From Hevea brasiliensis (taxonomy: Eukaryota > Streptophyta > Magnoliopsida > Malpighiales > Euphorbiaceae), in the NCBI RefSeq assembly GCF_030052815.1, contig NC_079510.1:622288-686287 (forward strand): DNA of 64,000 bases. Direction: 5' to 3'. The translations under genes were made by a program, and so were the position numbers. Below, piece by piece: positions 1 to 11,053 of this stretch (position 1 is its first letter; each line of letters begins with the position of its first letter). The notes under the pieces are model-generated. The model was not told where the DNA came from. It searched no databases and saw only the letters and a list, made by a program, of their open reading frames with translations.

Positions 1-384
1 AATCATTAGGTATTCTACGGGATCATGTTATGCCTTACAGAAGGGTAAAGTGTGACATGAATAAGGTGACTATGCATAATAAATATCCTCTTCTATGCAT
101 AGATGACCTGTTTGACCAACTTCAAGGTGCAAAGTGTTTTTCCAAGATTGATCTTTGATCTGGGTATTACCAATTGAGGGTTAAGAAGGAAGACATACTC
201 AAGACTGCCTTTAGGACTAGGTATGGACACTATGAATTTCTCGTAATGCCTTTTGGTCTTTCCAATGCCCCAGCCGCTTTTATGGATCTCATGAATAGAG
301 TTTTCAAGCCTTTTTTAGATCAGTTTGCTATAGTGTTCATTGATGACATTCTAGTGTACTCGAAGAGTAGGAAGGAGCATGAGC
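1..384 (+). pseudogene. gypsy reverse transcriptase, upstream fragment
   Basis: Translation gives the fingers/palm of a gypsy [21 protein letters not shown], then [16 protein letters not shown], a TGA stop at 156-158 where the family normally has Arg (DLRSGYYQLR), then [15 protein letters not shown] and the catalytic box FIDDILVYS near 340-362. The reading frame stops at the solo LTR boundary at 384 and resumes at 4095, after one copy of the TGAGC target duplication, so both halves belonged to one gene. No upstream gag or protease is in the window. Confidence 0.85.
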
Positions 385-1342
385 TGTAACACTCTCACTG
401 TAACAATTCCGTATATTCTACTGTTCCGGTGACCGGTGTTAGTCCAGACAGCTAGAATGTCTGGAAAAATATTTGAACTAAAGTGAGGAACCATAATTAA
501 CTCAAATATTAATAAGAAAAATTTAGGAAAAATTTTAGAAATAAAATACAACCAAGTTAAATGAGCCGGTGCCCTAGCGATGGGTAATCCAGTGGGAAGT
601 TGCGGTACTCGCAACTAGAAGCCCTAGACCCAGGAGAAAATTCATAAAATAGTTTTTGGGACTCCAGACAAGAGTAATTGAGATTCCTATGGCATTAGAA
701 TGCCAAGAAAATACTTAGAAAAAAATTTTAATCGATACAGACAATTTTAGTCTGTTAAGCCAAACGGAGGGCATTTTGGTCATTTCGCCTTCAGAGGTGA
801 TTTTTGGCCGACTTGTCCAGTTAAGTAAATAATTATTATGATATAAAATGTGAATAAATATTGCTAAAAATTAAATTGAAAATGAGTAGATAAGAAAAAG
901 AAAGAAAATGAGATTAAATGACAATTTTGACATCACATGATGTCATCATCCCTTTCCTCACCAATCACAATGAAGATAACCTATTAAAAAGGGATAATTG
1001 AGACAAAAATAAACAAAAGCAATCAGATTCATCTCCTTCACCCAAACCAGCCGTTTCCTCTTCTCCCACCCAAAACCACCATTAAAGCTTATATAAGCTT
1101 TCTAAGTCACCAAATCTCACTTGAAACCCTAAGTTCACTTCAACAAAATTTTTCTATACAACTTGGCAAGGTGATTGGCTGCCAAGAAAATCCAAGAAAG
1201 TGAAGTTTAAACTTGAGAGAATTCTGCTAAAAAAAAGGTTAGTGTCCAATTCTTGTTCCTTTTATTTTAATTCATGTTCAATGGCATGAATTGTGTAAGA
1301 AATATAAGAAAATAAAACAAACAAGTGTGTGTGTGCACCTTA

Positions 1343-1876
1343 TGTAATAGCCCGATCCTTCTCTAGTTAGTATTGTCCGCTTTGGCCTATGGGCCTCACG
1401 GATTTGTCCCTTGGGAGGTTTCATTCCCAAAAGCACGCTGACCAGGTGAGAAAGGCTCCCACATACATGGCCCAAATCTTTTCTTCCCGTTTCCGATGTG
1501 GGACACGAAGTTTCCACCCCAGTGCGTAGCTGGTTGAACAAGCACATCCCAACCCCATCCCTGGGTCGTGACAAGCCCACGACTTTCGCTGCAGTGCCCT
1601 CGCACCACACACCGTACTAGAGGGAGTCCAGCTCTGATACCAAATTGTAACAGCCCGATCCTTCTCCAGTTAGTATTGTCCGCTTTGGCCTATGGGCCTC
1701 ACAGATTTGTCCCTTGGGAGGTTTCATTCCCAAAAGCGCGCTGACCAGGTGAGAAAGGCTCCCACATATATGGCCCAAATCTTTTCTTCCCGTTTTCGAT
1801 GTGGGACACGAAGTTTCCACCCCAGTGCGTAGCTGGTTGAACAAGCACGTCCCAACCCCATCCCTGGGTCGTGACA
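1343..1876 (-). mobile_element. TRIM (miniature LTR retrotransposon)
   Basis: Two direct repeats of exactly 231 bp (1343-1573 and 1646-1876) flank only 72 bp. Both run TGTAA(T/C)AGCCCGATCC to GGGTCGTGACA. They differ at 7 positions that I counted, all transitions (about 3%). The flanks CCTTA at 1338-1342 and 1877-1881 are a 5 bp target duplication. On the minus strand a TGGTATCAGAGC primer site follows the 5' LTR after three bases. There is no coding capacity, so movement would need proteins from another element. It lies inside solo LTR copy A. The LTR carries the AAAGCGGACAATA motif seen in widespread plant TRIM-like repeats (memory, not searched). Confidence 0.92.
1631..1642 (-). other. TRIM primer binding site
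   Basis: On the minus strand this reads TGGTATCAGAGC, the standard plant retrotransposon site that pairs with the 3' end of initiator methionine tRNA. It begins three bases inside the 5' LTR (1646-1876), which fixes the orientation of the TRIM. Confidence 0.9.
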
Positions 1877-4094
1877 CCTTATAAATTTTGGCAGCTAGGG
1901 TTAGCTAGGGTTTGATGATTTTGCTTGATAGCAAAGTGTTGATGAGCAGCCCTTAGTGCTAAATGCATGATTGAACTTAGTTGTGTAGGTGAAATGCAAA
2001 GATTAGGCATGTATGACTATGAAAAAATATGGACACTTAACAACATTAGGGTTTTCTCATATGATGGTTCATTAACCTTGTAATGGTCAATTAGTGACTA
2101 TTTGAATGTGTATGATAAGGAAATGAAGTGAGTTGAAGCTTGGCACTTGTGTATGGGTGAGCTACCTTGGCTGACCTGCAGGACTGAGCATGAGTCCAGC
2201 ACGTTTGGGCAGTTATAAATGGAGTTATAGAGGTTTAATTGGTGCAAGGCCAATTGGACATGAAACTAGACACATAATGGCACCACTTTGGTGAAGAAAC
2301 CCTGCTCAGAAAACCAAACCAAGTTGGCCTAAAAATTTCCCTAATCCGAGTGACTTGCATTCTGCCTGGGCAAAATGACTAAATGAACAGTATTTATTCA
2401 TTTGGTCATACCTCAGTGTAGAGAGATCTAATTGACCTGAAATTTTACCAGCAGAAAGCTGAGACATAGACCTACAACTTTCATGAGGAGCACAAATCCA
2501 AACTCTGATCATAACCTAGTCATATTGCCAACCAAACTTAGGTTACCAAATCAGGCATAATCAGTTTTACCCAGAATTTTGGATTCTGTCTAATCCGGCC
2601 AATTATGGTGTTTAGGCCATAACTTGAGATATAAAACTCCAAATGTAGTGATTCAAAAAAAGAAATATAACTAGACAAAATAAGGAACAACTTTGATGAA
2701 GATAATTTTGCCAAATTCCTATTGTACAAATGACCAATGGAACAGTAAATATGAGGCTTGAAACCTAAAAATTTTGAATAACTAACACTAAGCTTAGAAA
2801 TGGTATTGGCAACTAATACCAATAATTTTAGAATGAAAAATGTGGTATGTTGGGAGTATTAGAACCAATGTACCTATTGTCTATGCAAAAGTCAATATTT
2901 TAGTTGACTAATGAAATGAATAGTAACACCTAAACTTAAATTTCAAGAATTGTACAATTTAAAAGTGTAACATGCCCTAGTACACCTAGTAAGATTGGTT
3001 TGGATAGGTTGGCATGCCAATTGGGTTCAATTAGCAATACTGCACATGGCAATATGCCATTCTATGATTTTATGCCATTTAGCCATTCTGACATTGTGTT
3101 GAGACTTGGCCTTGTGCCTAATGTTATTACAGCTTATTAGCTGTTTTGGTGCACACCGGGAGACACATATGTAACCGATAGTGTGATGGCCTGAGATACT
3201 TGATACCCAGTGCCTGTTTACCCGTTTATCCAGTCCAGTCATCCAGTATAGGTTACTTGGGCAACTAAAAATAAAAGTGGATAAATTTAATGAAATAATG
3301 AATATAACAAGTACAAAATAAGTAAGACTACAAATACTCATCGAAAATTTGTTTGCAATGAGACATCAATACATTCACTGCATATTTATTTTCTGTTATT
3401 TCTTTTTATTTTATTATTGGCACCACTAAGCATTATTGCTTAGCGCATTGCTTTTGCCATGCGTAGGTTCTGGAGAGACCAACCGAGAGCCCAGTAGACC
3501 ATAGACTAGGTGAGACATTCTGCAGCTCTACATAGTGTCCGTGTCACCTCACCGACGTCAGTGCATTGGTAAGACACTAGTTTTCATTTTTGGTATTTTG
3601 TAATTAACTTTTATTTTCTCATATATAATTGAAACTTATGTAATGTATTTTGGTATTAATGTAAATAGTAAAAATTGTGTTTATGAATGAAAAAGTGAAT
3701 ATTTATTTATGACTTTTATATGATTATCATATGAGATGAATGATTGAGAAATGGAAATGTTGTTGAAAAAAATATTGAGATTTTGTTGATGAAATGGAGT
3801 TTGGGATTTATTGAAAATATTAGAAGTATTTTACACAGGTTTTGAAGAACTGTTTTCTCCATTTTTAGCCGGTACTCTGCCAGTTTTTCTATAAAATTTG
3901 CGGAACCTCAAATAAATTTATGATTTCAATAAATGATTGAAATGAATTATATTTCGCAAATTGTACTCTATAACTATGAAAAAAAATAAATTAGGAAGAA
4001 TAAAAATAATTGAATTAAAATAGGGTATTCCGGTACACTGTGTGGCATATCTTGCTCGCCTACACTGTAGACGGGTAAGGGGTGTCACATGAGC

Positions 4095-6389
4095 AGCATT
4101 TGAGAATTATCCTTCAGACCTTACGGGAACACAAGCTATATGCCTAGTTCCTAAAATATGAGTTCTAGTTAGATAGTGTGGCTTTCGTAGGCCATACAGT
4201 GTCTAAGGATGGGGTGTGTGTTGATAAGAAAAAAGTTAAGGCAGTGCTTCATTGGCCTAGACCAATAACTGTATCAGAGATTCGTAGTTTCTTGGATTTA
4301 GCAGGGTATTACAAATAGTTTGTTCAAGACTTCTCGTATCGCAGCACCTTTAACTAAGTTAACATAGAAAAATATGAAATTTCAGTGGTCTAAGACTTGT
4401 GAAAAGAGTTTTCAGGAGCTTAAGACTCGTTTGACTGATGCACCAGTGTTAGCTCTTCCGTCTAGATCAGAGCGATATGCAGTGTATTGTAATACCTCTA
4501 GGGTTGGTTTAGGATGTGTTTTGATGCAGCATGGATGGGTTATTACATATGCTTCTTCTCATTTGAAAAGGCATGAGTAGAACCACCCAACTTTGATTTG
4601 GAAATGGCTGCAGTAATTGTTGCTTTGAAAATCTGGAGGCACTATTTGTATTGTGAGACTTGTGAAATCTTCACTGATCATAAAAGTCTAAAATATATCT
4701 TTGATCAATGTGATCTTAATCTTAGGCAAAGGAGATGGGTAGAATTGCTGAAGGATTATGATTGCACCAGATAGTATCATCCTGGAAAAGCTAATGTGGT
4801 GGCTGATACTCTGAGTAGGAAGTCTTCTGGTAGTTTAGCCCATATATCTATAAAGAGGAGGTCTTTGTTTGGTGAATTATATGAGTTATTAGATCAAGCA
4901 ATAGAGTTTGAGATCGTATCTAGGTCATTCGTAGCACATTTTCGAGTTAGACCTATCTTAGTTGATCGAATTAAGGCTGCTCAGAAGAGAGATTCTCAGT
5001 TATGTAGGACTATAGATAGTGTCCATTAAGGCCAAGTGCAAGGTTTCATGTTAGATGATGATGGGGTTCTTCGTTATGGCACTAGACTTTGTGTCCCCAG
5101 TGTTGATGAGTTGAGAAGAGAAATCATGGAGGAGGCACATCATTCTGCTTACACAGTACACCTAGGTTCAACCAAGATGTACTGTGATTTGAAAGAGCAT
5201 TATTGGTGGGGTGGCATGAAGAGGGATGTTGCAAACTTTGTTGCTAAGTGTTAGACTTGTCAACAGGTTAAGGCAGAACATCAGAGACCAGCTAGGTTAC
5301 TTCAGCCATTACCAATTCTTGGGTGAAAGTGTGAGCACATTGCCATGGACTTTGTTGTGGGTTTACCTAGTACACGAGGTGGTTATAATGCAATCTAGGT
5401 GATAGTGGATAGATTGATAAAATTTGCTCACTTCCTTCCTATGAAGACTACATATGACTTTGCTAAACTTGCACAGTTGTATATAGACAAGATTGTTAAT
5501 CTTCATGGTGTTCCAGTTTTCATTGTGATCGTGGTACTCAATTTACTTCTTAATTTTAGAAGTAATTCCAAGAAGCTTTGGGAATATGAGTAGACTTTAG
5601 TACTGCTTTTCACCCTCAGACGGATGAACAGTCAGAAAGCACCATACAAACGTTGGAGGACATACTTCGTGCATGTGTTATGGATTTTGGTGGCTGTTGG
5701 GATCATTATTTTCCCTTAGTGGAGTTTGCTTATAATAACAGTTATCAGGCAAGTATAGAGATGGCTCCATATGAGGCATTATATGGTCGAAGGTGTAGGT
5801 TACCGATTTATTAGGATGAAGTTCGAGAAAGAAGGCTTATTAGACCAGAGTTGATACAATTAACTTAATAGAAGGTTCGGCTGATTCGTAATAGACTTTT
5901 GACTGCTCAGAGTCGACAAAGAAGTTATGTTGACCTTAAGCGTAAAGATGTAGAGTTTATGGTTGGTGATCATGTATTTCTGAGAGTTTCTCCTATAAAA
6001 GTAATCATGAGGTTTGGGAAGAAAGGGACGCTTAGTCCTCATTTTATTGTTCCATTTGAAATTTCGGAGAGAATTGGAGCAGTTGCTTACTGTTTAGCCC
6101 TTCCACCTGATTTTGCACATGTACATCTGGTTTTTCATATTTCTATGCTTAGGAATTTGTATCAGATCCATCTCATGTTTTACAACCTCAGACCATACAG
6201 TTTAGGGATGGCATGTCATATGAGGAGCAATCAGTAGAAATTTTGGATCGACATATTAGAAAACTCCGGTATAAGGAAGTGGCTTTGGTCAAAGTCTTGT
6301 GGCATAATCACTCAAATAGTGAGGCCACATGGGAGGTAGAATCCGAAATGCGAGGTAAATATCCTCACTTATTTAATTCTTCAGATTAG
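4095..6389 (+). pseudogene. gypsy RT / RNase H / integrase, downstream fragment
   Basis: This continues the RT after the solo LTR: HLRIILQTLREHKLYA, VGHTVSKDGV, then RNase H (FQWSKTCEKSFQELK, VADTLSRKSSGS), the zinc-finger side of integrase (CQQVKAEHQRPARL), the first catalytic block (AMDFVVGLPSTRGGYN), HPQTDEQSE and [13 protein letters not shown]. It ends with the chromovirus-like tail and a TAG at 6387-6389. Stops interrupt it repeatedly (for example 5254, 5397, 5593) and there is at least one frameshift near 5520 around the second integrase Asp. Several stops sit where the family has Trp (TGG to TGA or TAG), as expected from C-to-T decay on the other strand. Confidence 0.85.
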
Positions 6390-6426
6390 AATTTTGTCTG
6401 TTTAAATTCGAAAACCGAATTATCTT

Positions 6427-6437
6427 AAGGGGGGAAA
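6427..6437 (+). other. gypsy polypurine tract
   Basis: AAGGGGGGAAA lies just after the end of the polyprotein and two bases before TGTGG at 6440. It would prime plus-strand DNA synthesis and marks the start of the 3' LTR. Confidence 0.85.
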
Positions 6438-6439
6438 TA

Positions 6440-6545
6440 TGTGGAAACTCAAATATTTTTTTATTTTTATTTTCTTTTATTTTAATTAGCTAACAATATT
6501 TTAATATATTTATCTTAAAAAAAGAATATTTTATTTGATGGTTTA

Positions 6546-6585
<40 letters not shown>

Positions 6586-7646
6586 AAAAAAATTACGATT
6601 ATAATTTGATATGTCCAGATAATCCCTAATTTCTTATTTCACTAGTTATCATCTTGGGTTGCTTTTGCTTTTCAAGGTAAAAATTCTCTTTCTTTGTTCA
6701 ATAATCAGTGGACTTGATTTTATTTTCTCTCCTTGAATTGTTATAGCTACTCTAAAAATTCATTATTTCTTTTGACCTTTGATATTAAACTGGGTTGATC
6801 ATGATTACTGTTAGACAATAACTTGTTTCTATATCATATTGTTTTTTTTTTTAAAAAAAAAAAGAGAGAGAGAGAGAGAGAGGACGATTTAGAGGTGCAG
6901 CAGAGTTTCAAACCTTGAAATTAGATTATTAATATATATATATATATAAGGTTTTCTCCTCTACCGATGCATGTAACAACTGTTGAGGAATCTTGACTTA
7001 AATTATTATTATTTTTTTCCTTCTCCCTACAGCATCAAAATCTAGTATTTCTATTTTTTTTTTACTTTTTTTTGATAAATTTTGACAACTGTCCCTGAAC
7101 TTATCTAGTTGTAATATTACAGTCCCTTAACTTTAAAATGTAATATAAAACCCCATCAACTTTCAAATTTTACACAGTAAAATCCCTCTAACCTTCAATT
7201 ACTAATTTTTCAGTTAGACACTGACCTGAACAGTTCTAGCATTGAGCTTAGTCAGTATTTCTCTTCTCTCTCTCAAGCCATATATAAATTGAATCATTTT
7301 TCTCTCTATAGACAGAATAATTTTTCATGCGTAAGGAGAATAATTTTACACTTTGCATAAAAGAAGAGAGAAAAATATTGACTAAGTGCCATGCGAGAGC
7401 TATTCACATCAGTTTCTAACTGAAAAATCAGTAATTGAAAGTCAGATGGATTTTACTATACAAAATTTAAAAGTTTAGGGGGTTTTATGTTTCATTTTAA
7501 AGTTAAAAGACTGTAGTTTTATAATTATATAAGTTCAGAGATAGTTGTTGAAATTTATCCTTTTTTTTGTTAAAGTTATTATTATTATATTAATTTTTTT
7601 TTCTTACTTTACTTTTACAGTTTCCTAAAAACATATTTTGTTGATT

Positions 7647-7697
<51 letters not shown>

Positions 7698-9064
7698 TTG
7701 GCTTCAAAATAAAATTTTTATATTCAATTGGTCTATCATATCAGTTTAGTTAATCAAATTTTTGCTATATTTTGGATATGTAGGAGATTCGAATATTCAT
7801 TCTGTCAGCTGAAATTGCCTCTCTTTTATTGAATCTAGCTATTACTTTGGATGTTTCAGGTAAGTAGTAATTATAGTACATGGCACCATTTTAGTCTATT
7901 TTAAAATTTCTTAGCATTGAATTGTTATTAAATGAAATTTTAAATTAATATTTTAATAATTATTTTACATGTGATTTTCTAGAGTTTTATTTTATTTTTG
8001 AATTTTAATCTAATTTTGATTAAATAATTTATTTTGTTAATTATCTCTGCAATAGAGCCGTTAGAATTTCGGAAACAAGCCTTTAATGTCTTTTATTTTG
8101 ATTGATACCTAACTATAAAATTTACAAATGTGTTACGTGAAATTAATTTGAGATTGATTTAATCTTATTGACTCTCTGAAATTGTTAAAATAAGCCGTTG
8201 AAATTGCATTGTTAGTTATTATTCATTATCTGAAATTTTGGGTTGATTTTGATTGATTTATGGAAATTGATTTTCTGTTTTAAATTAGTACCTGTGCCCA
8301 GTATTTATATATGCTATCTAGCCCTGCTGTGTGGACTATCATGGTTCTAGGTTGTACTATTGAGTCATGCATCATTACAATTATGATTTGCATTAGTATC
8401 ATTAATGTCTATGAACGAGGAGAATTGTATTTGTAATCTGTTAGCATGCTTACCATTTAGCCTTTGGTGATATGAGATATCATCACCCTGGTGTACTGTA
8501 CTATAAAATTTATTTGAATAATTTTTATATGTTTTATGTAATTGTTTTATTAATGATTTTGATAGCATGAGCATTATTTTATTAAATATAAAATTTATTG
8601 CGAAATTAATCAAGCGTCTGCCTGTTCCTAATTCATTGTCTGCTGTAATTATTATTCACTGAGCATTAGCTCAAACCACGATTTCTCTGTCTGTTATCTA
8701 TTTCAGATTGTTAGATTTTCGCTCCTCATCTAAGCGTTCGATTGGTTTCTGGAGAGAGACAATTTTTGGTCTTGTTTCCATGGTATGCCCGAATTCATGC
8801 TTTCTCGAGCTAACGTTTGGTTTAACTTATTGAACAGTTTCAGTTTTATATGAAATTCGTAGAGACTCCACAATTCATCTAAGGCATTTTGTTATTTATT
8901 TAGTATTTAGTTGTTTGGAGTTTGTATGGGCTTTCACTATTATTTTCTTTAGATCAATAAAGAACATTTTTTTGTTATTTTAATTGGTGATACTCTAATA
9001 AAGCTTGCATGGATTAAAAAAAACTATAATTCATGCATAGGTCATAAGTTTTTGGGTTGTGACA
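6440..9064 (+). repeat. 3' LTR of the gypsy element
   Basis: It starts TGTGGAAACTC directly after the polypurine tract. It is AT-rich and non-coding, with a (TA)n tract at 6549-6582, a short (GA)n near 6864 and an (ATT)n tract at 7649-7694. A 488 bp MITE is nested at 7073-7560. The proposed end, GGGTTGTGACA at 9064, is a match to the start in inverted sense only approximately, and no target duplication can be checked without the 5' side. Net length without the MITE is about 2.1 kb, fitting the long LTRs of Del/Tekay elements. Confidence 0.55.
7073..7560. mobile_element. Long-TIR MITE, copy 1
   Basis: A 488 bp foldback element. The left arm (GATAAATTTTGACAACTG, then CCCTGAACTTAT) is repeated inverted at the right end (ATAAGTTCAGAGATAGTTGT to AAATTTATCC). 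The arms stay complementary over roughly 150 bp. There is no coding region. The flanks are T-runs, so the target duplication is not readable here; copies 2 and 3 show 10 bp duplications. It lies inside the gypsy 3' LTR, so it is younger than that insertion. Confidence 0.8.
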
Positions 9065-11043
9065 CATAACTTAGTGTAGCTTTCACTTTTCAGGTGATTC
9101 TTGTGCTTAAAACTGAATTCAAGATGTCCTTTATCTTTTTCATGTTTTAAGTTTCTTCAAATTCCTTACCAATTGGTATACAAAATGGTTTCAAAATAAG
9201 TGGATAGAATTTGGAAAAATGTAACCAGTAGTAATTTCTTTTTCTAATTTGTTGCATGATATCTTCATATCTTCCCCATAAAAATTCATTAATTTTAGTG
9301 AACGTGTTTTTTTTTTTTTTAATTTTTTGTGTATTTTTTCTTTATAATTGCCATTGTATAGAAAAAAATGTAAACTTCAAGTGATCTAAATTTGTTTCTT
9401 AACTTTAATTTGATTTAATTTGAAACTAACATGTGTTTGTGTGTTTTTGGTGTTTGTGGAGTATCCTTTACATGAATTAGAAGTGGATAAGTGGTGGCTA
9501 GGGTTGAATCACAGCCTTGGCCTATTTGACTTAGGTTTAGGTTTCTTTCATTTTACCTTTTCTCTTTTTATTTGATTACTCTTGTTTCTTTAATGGTATT
9601 TCTTTTTTACGGCAAAAACTAAAAATATAGTAAGTATTACTTTCTTTCCAAAAATGAAAATGGTAAGTGAACTAATAATATATGGTAAGTTGGATCCTCC
9701 CTAGATAAAGTAAGTCAAGACTTAAGAAAGACAAGTGAGATCCAAAACCGACAAGGCAATCCTAGGAGCAATAAAGGAGGGCCAAAGCATAAAAGGGACA
9801 CCAAGGTCTCTTGCATGGAGTATTGGGCTAAATGGGCCTTATATTAGGGTTTAGGCTTTTTTTTGTTAAAGGAGAGATATAATTCTTTTTCATTCCTTCC
9901 ATTCTTTAGTTATGGGTTAAAAGGGATTGTAATTCTCTTCTCTTCCCTCCTTTATATGGTTATTTTATTATTTTGCTTAAATATCACAAATCTAGGGAAA
10001 CTTATATGGTTATTATTTTGCTTAGTAACTAATCTAGAGAAACTTAGTAAACGAAAAGAAGTGATGCATAATAGAGACATGATAAGTATGCTTAGGGGTG
10101 TTATTAATTTTGATATTCTTTCTTATGTACAAATAGATCTAAGGCATGTAATAAATATAAAAATAGGGCACTAAGGTAACAAGCCTAATAACTTTTAAAA
10201 TAGCAATAAGGCATGACTTAAGGATATAAGATGCACATGATATAGTTGTTATGAATAACATGCATGTGTAATAGTAGAATTGCATATTGTATGACCAAAA
10301 ACTATTACAAAGGCAGGCAGAAAGGTTGCCAAACATCTCCCTTCTTTCGTATTCATTAGGCCATTAGGCTTATCATAAGAGAAGGTTAGGGACCTCTGCT
10401 AGGGGTAGAGTCGTTGCCCACTTCCTTTCTACTCTTGGTCTCAGTTCTCATTCGGGTGGCAACTCAAGTTAATCTTCGCTTTTAAGGTGTTAATATCTAA
10501 ACTCCATTGTAATATTATGGTAAGATAGAACTAAACCAATCTAGGGAGAAAAACCAGCACTCACAAGTAGAGATGATACTTAACACCTTCCCTCTCTTAT
10601 ACCCACTATCTCAAACTTAAGTCGTTGGGCTCATTATAAAAGAAGAGTAGTGGACCTATGCAATGAGTAAAATGGCCACCTACGTCCCTTCTATTTGAAT
10701 TTGTTCTAGTTATTATTTGATTTAGTGGCGACTCACTTTCTCTACCTTAGTGGCGTTAACATTCAAGTGTCATAATAATATTATGAGAAAATGATGTTAA
10801 ATAAGGTAAAAAGTAGTGCCAATAAAGACCCTCACAAATATATAAACATCATATTTCAAAAAAAATTTAAGCCAAAATTTTACCCTTTGTTCTTACAACA
10901 TAACTCTTTTTTTTTAATCACTATTTTTGAAATTTGCAAATCACACATAATGTTTAGTCCACTTTGTTTTAGCCACAACTATTCTCCTTACTCCTACAGA
11001 TGTTTGGAAATAGAAATGGTGTCACACAGAAAAGAAGAACTAT
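9065..11043. other. Intergenic AT-rich region, unclassified repeats
   Basis: No convincing coding region. 9640-9880 has LTR-like wording (GGGCTAAATGGGCC followed by TATTAGGGTTTAGG), but I could not find its partner or target duplication. A diverged pair of direct repeats lies at 10360-10500 and 10590-10760. Open frames here are short, hydrophobic and AT-driven, and I do not support any of them as genes. Confidence 0.5.
10360..10760 (+). repeat. Diverged direct repeat pair
   Basis: Around 10365-10470 and 10620-10735 the same order of words recurs: TTAGGCTTATCATAAGAGAAG versus a TTGGGCTCATTATAAAAGAAG-like stretch, then GGGACCTCTGC versus GTGGACCTATGC, then GTGGCAACTCA versus GTGGCGACTCA. The copies are old and carry no visible gene. 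They may be remnants of one duplicated LTR. Confidence 0.5.
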
Positions 11044-11053
11044 GAGTTTTATA

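Larger units (their letters stand above)
385..4089. mobile_element. Solo LTR, copy A (about 3.2 kb plus nested TRIM)
   Basis: The segment runs TGTAACACTC to GGGTGTCACA and is flanked on both sides by TGAGC (380-384 and 4090-4094), a 5 bp target duplication typical of LTR integrases. It has no internal coding region and no second LTR, so it is read as a solo LTR left by recombination. It sits inside the gypsy RT gene. Removing the TRIM at 1343-1876 and its duplicated 5 bp leaves about 3166 bp. The same sequence recurs inverted at 11495-14549. The parent family is not in the window; a long-LTR Ty3/gypsy element is the likeliest source (inference). Confidence 0.8.
1..9064 (+). mobile_element. 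Ty3/gypsy retrotransposon, 3' part, decayed
   Basis: The left edge cuts the element inside its reverse transcriptase. Reading right there are RT, RNase H, integrase and a chromodomain-side tail, then a polypurine tract (6427-6437) and a 3' LTR starting TGTGGAAACTC at 6440. Wording such as FIDDILVYS, a GAVAYCLALPPDFAHVH stretch and the tail EATWEVESEMRGKYPHLF fits the Del/Tekay-type chromovirus group (family knowledge). Many stops and frameshifts show it is dead. Two insertions interrupt it: the solo LTR at 385-4089 (between codons of RT) and a MITE at 7073-7560 in the LTR. The right end at 9064 is inferred from a GTTGTGACA end; the 5' LTR and target duplication lie outside the window. Confidence 0.85.

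Noticed and set aside
1343..1876. CRISPR-like or rRNA-derived direct repeats (Cassandra-type with 5S)
   Set aside because: There are only two 231 bp repeats with retrotransposon ends and a primer site, and I see no 5S rRNA promoter or body sequence.
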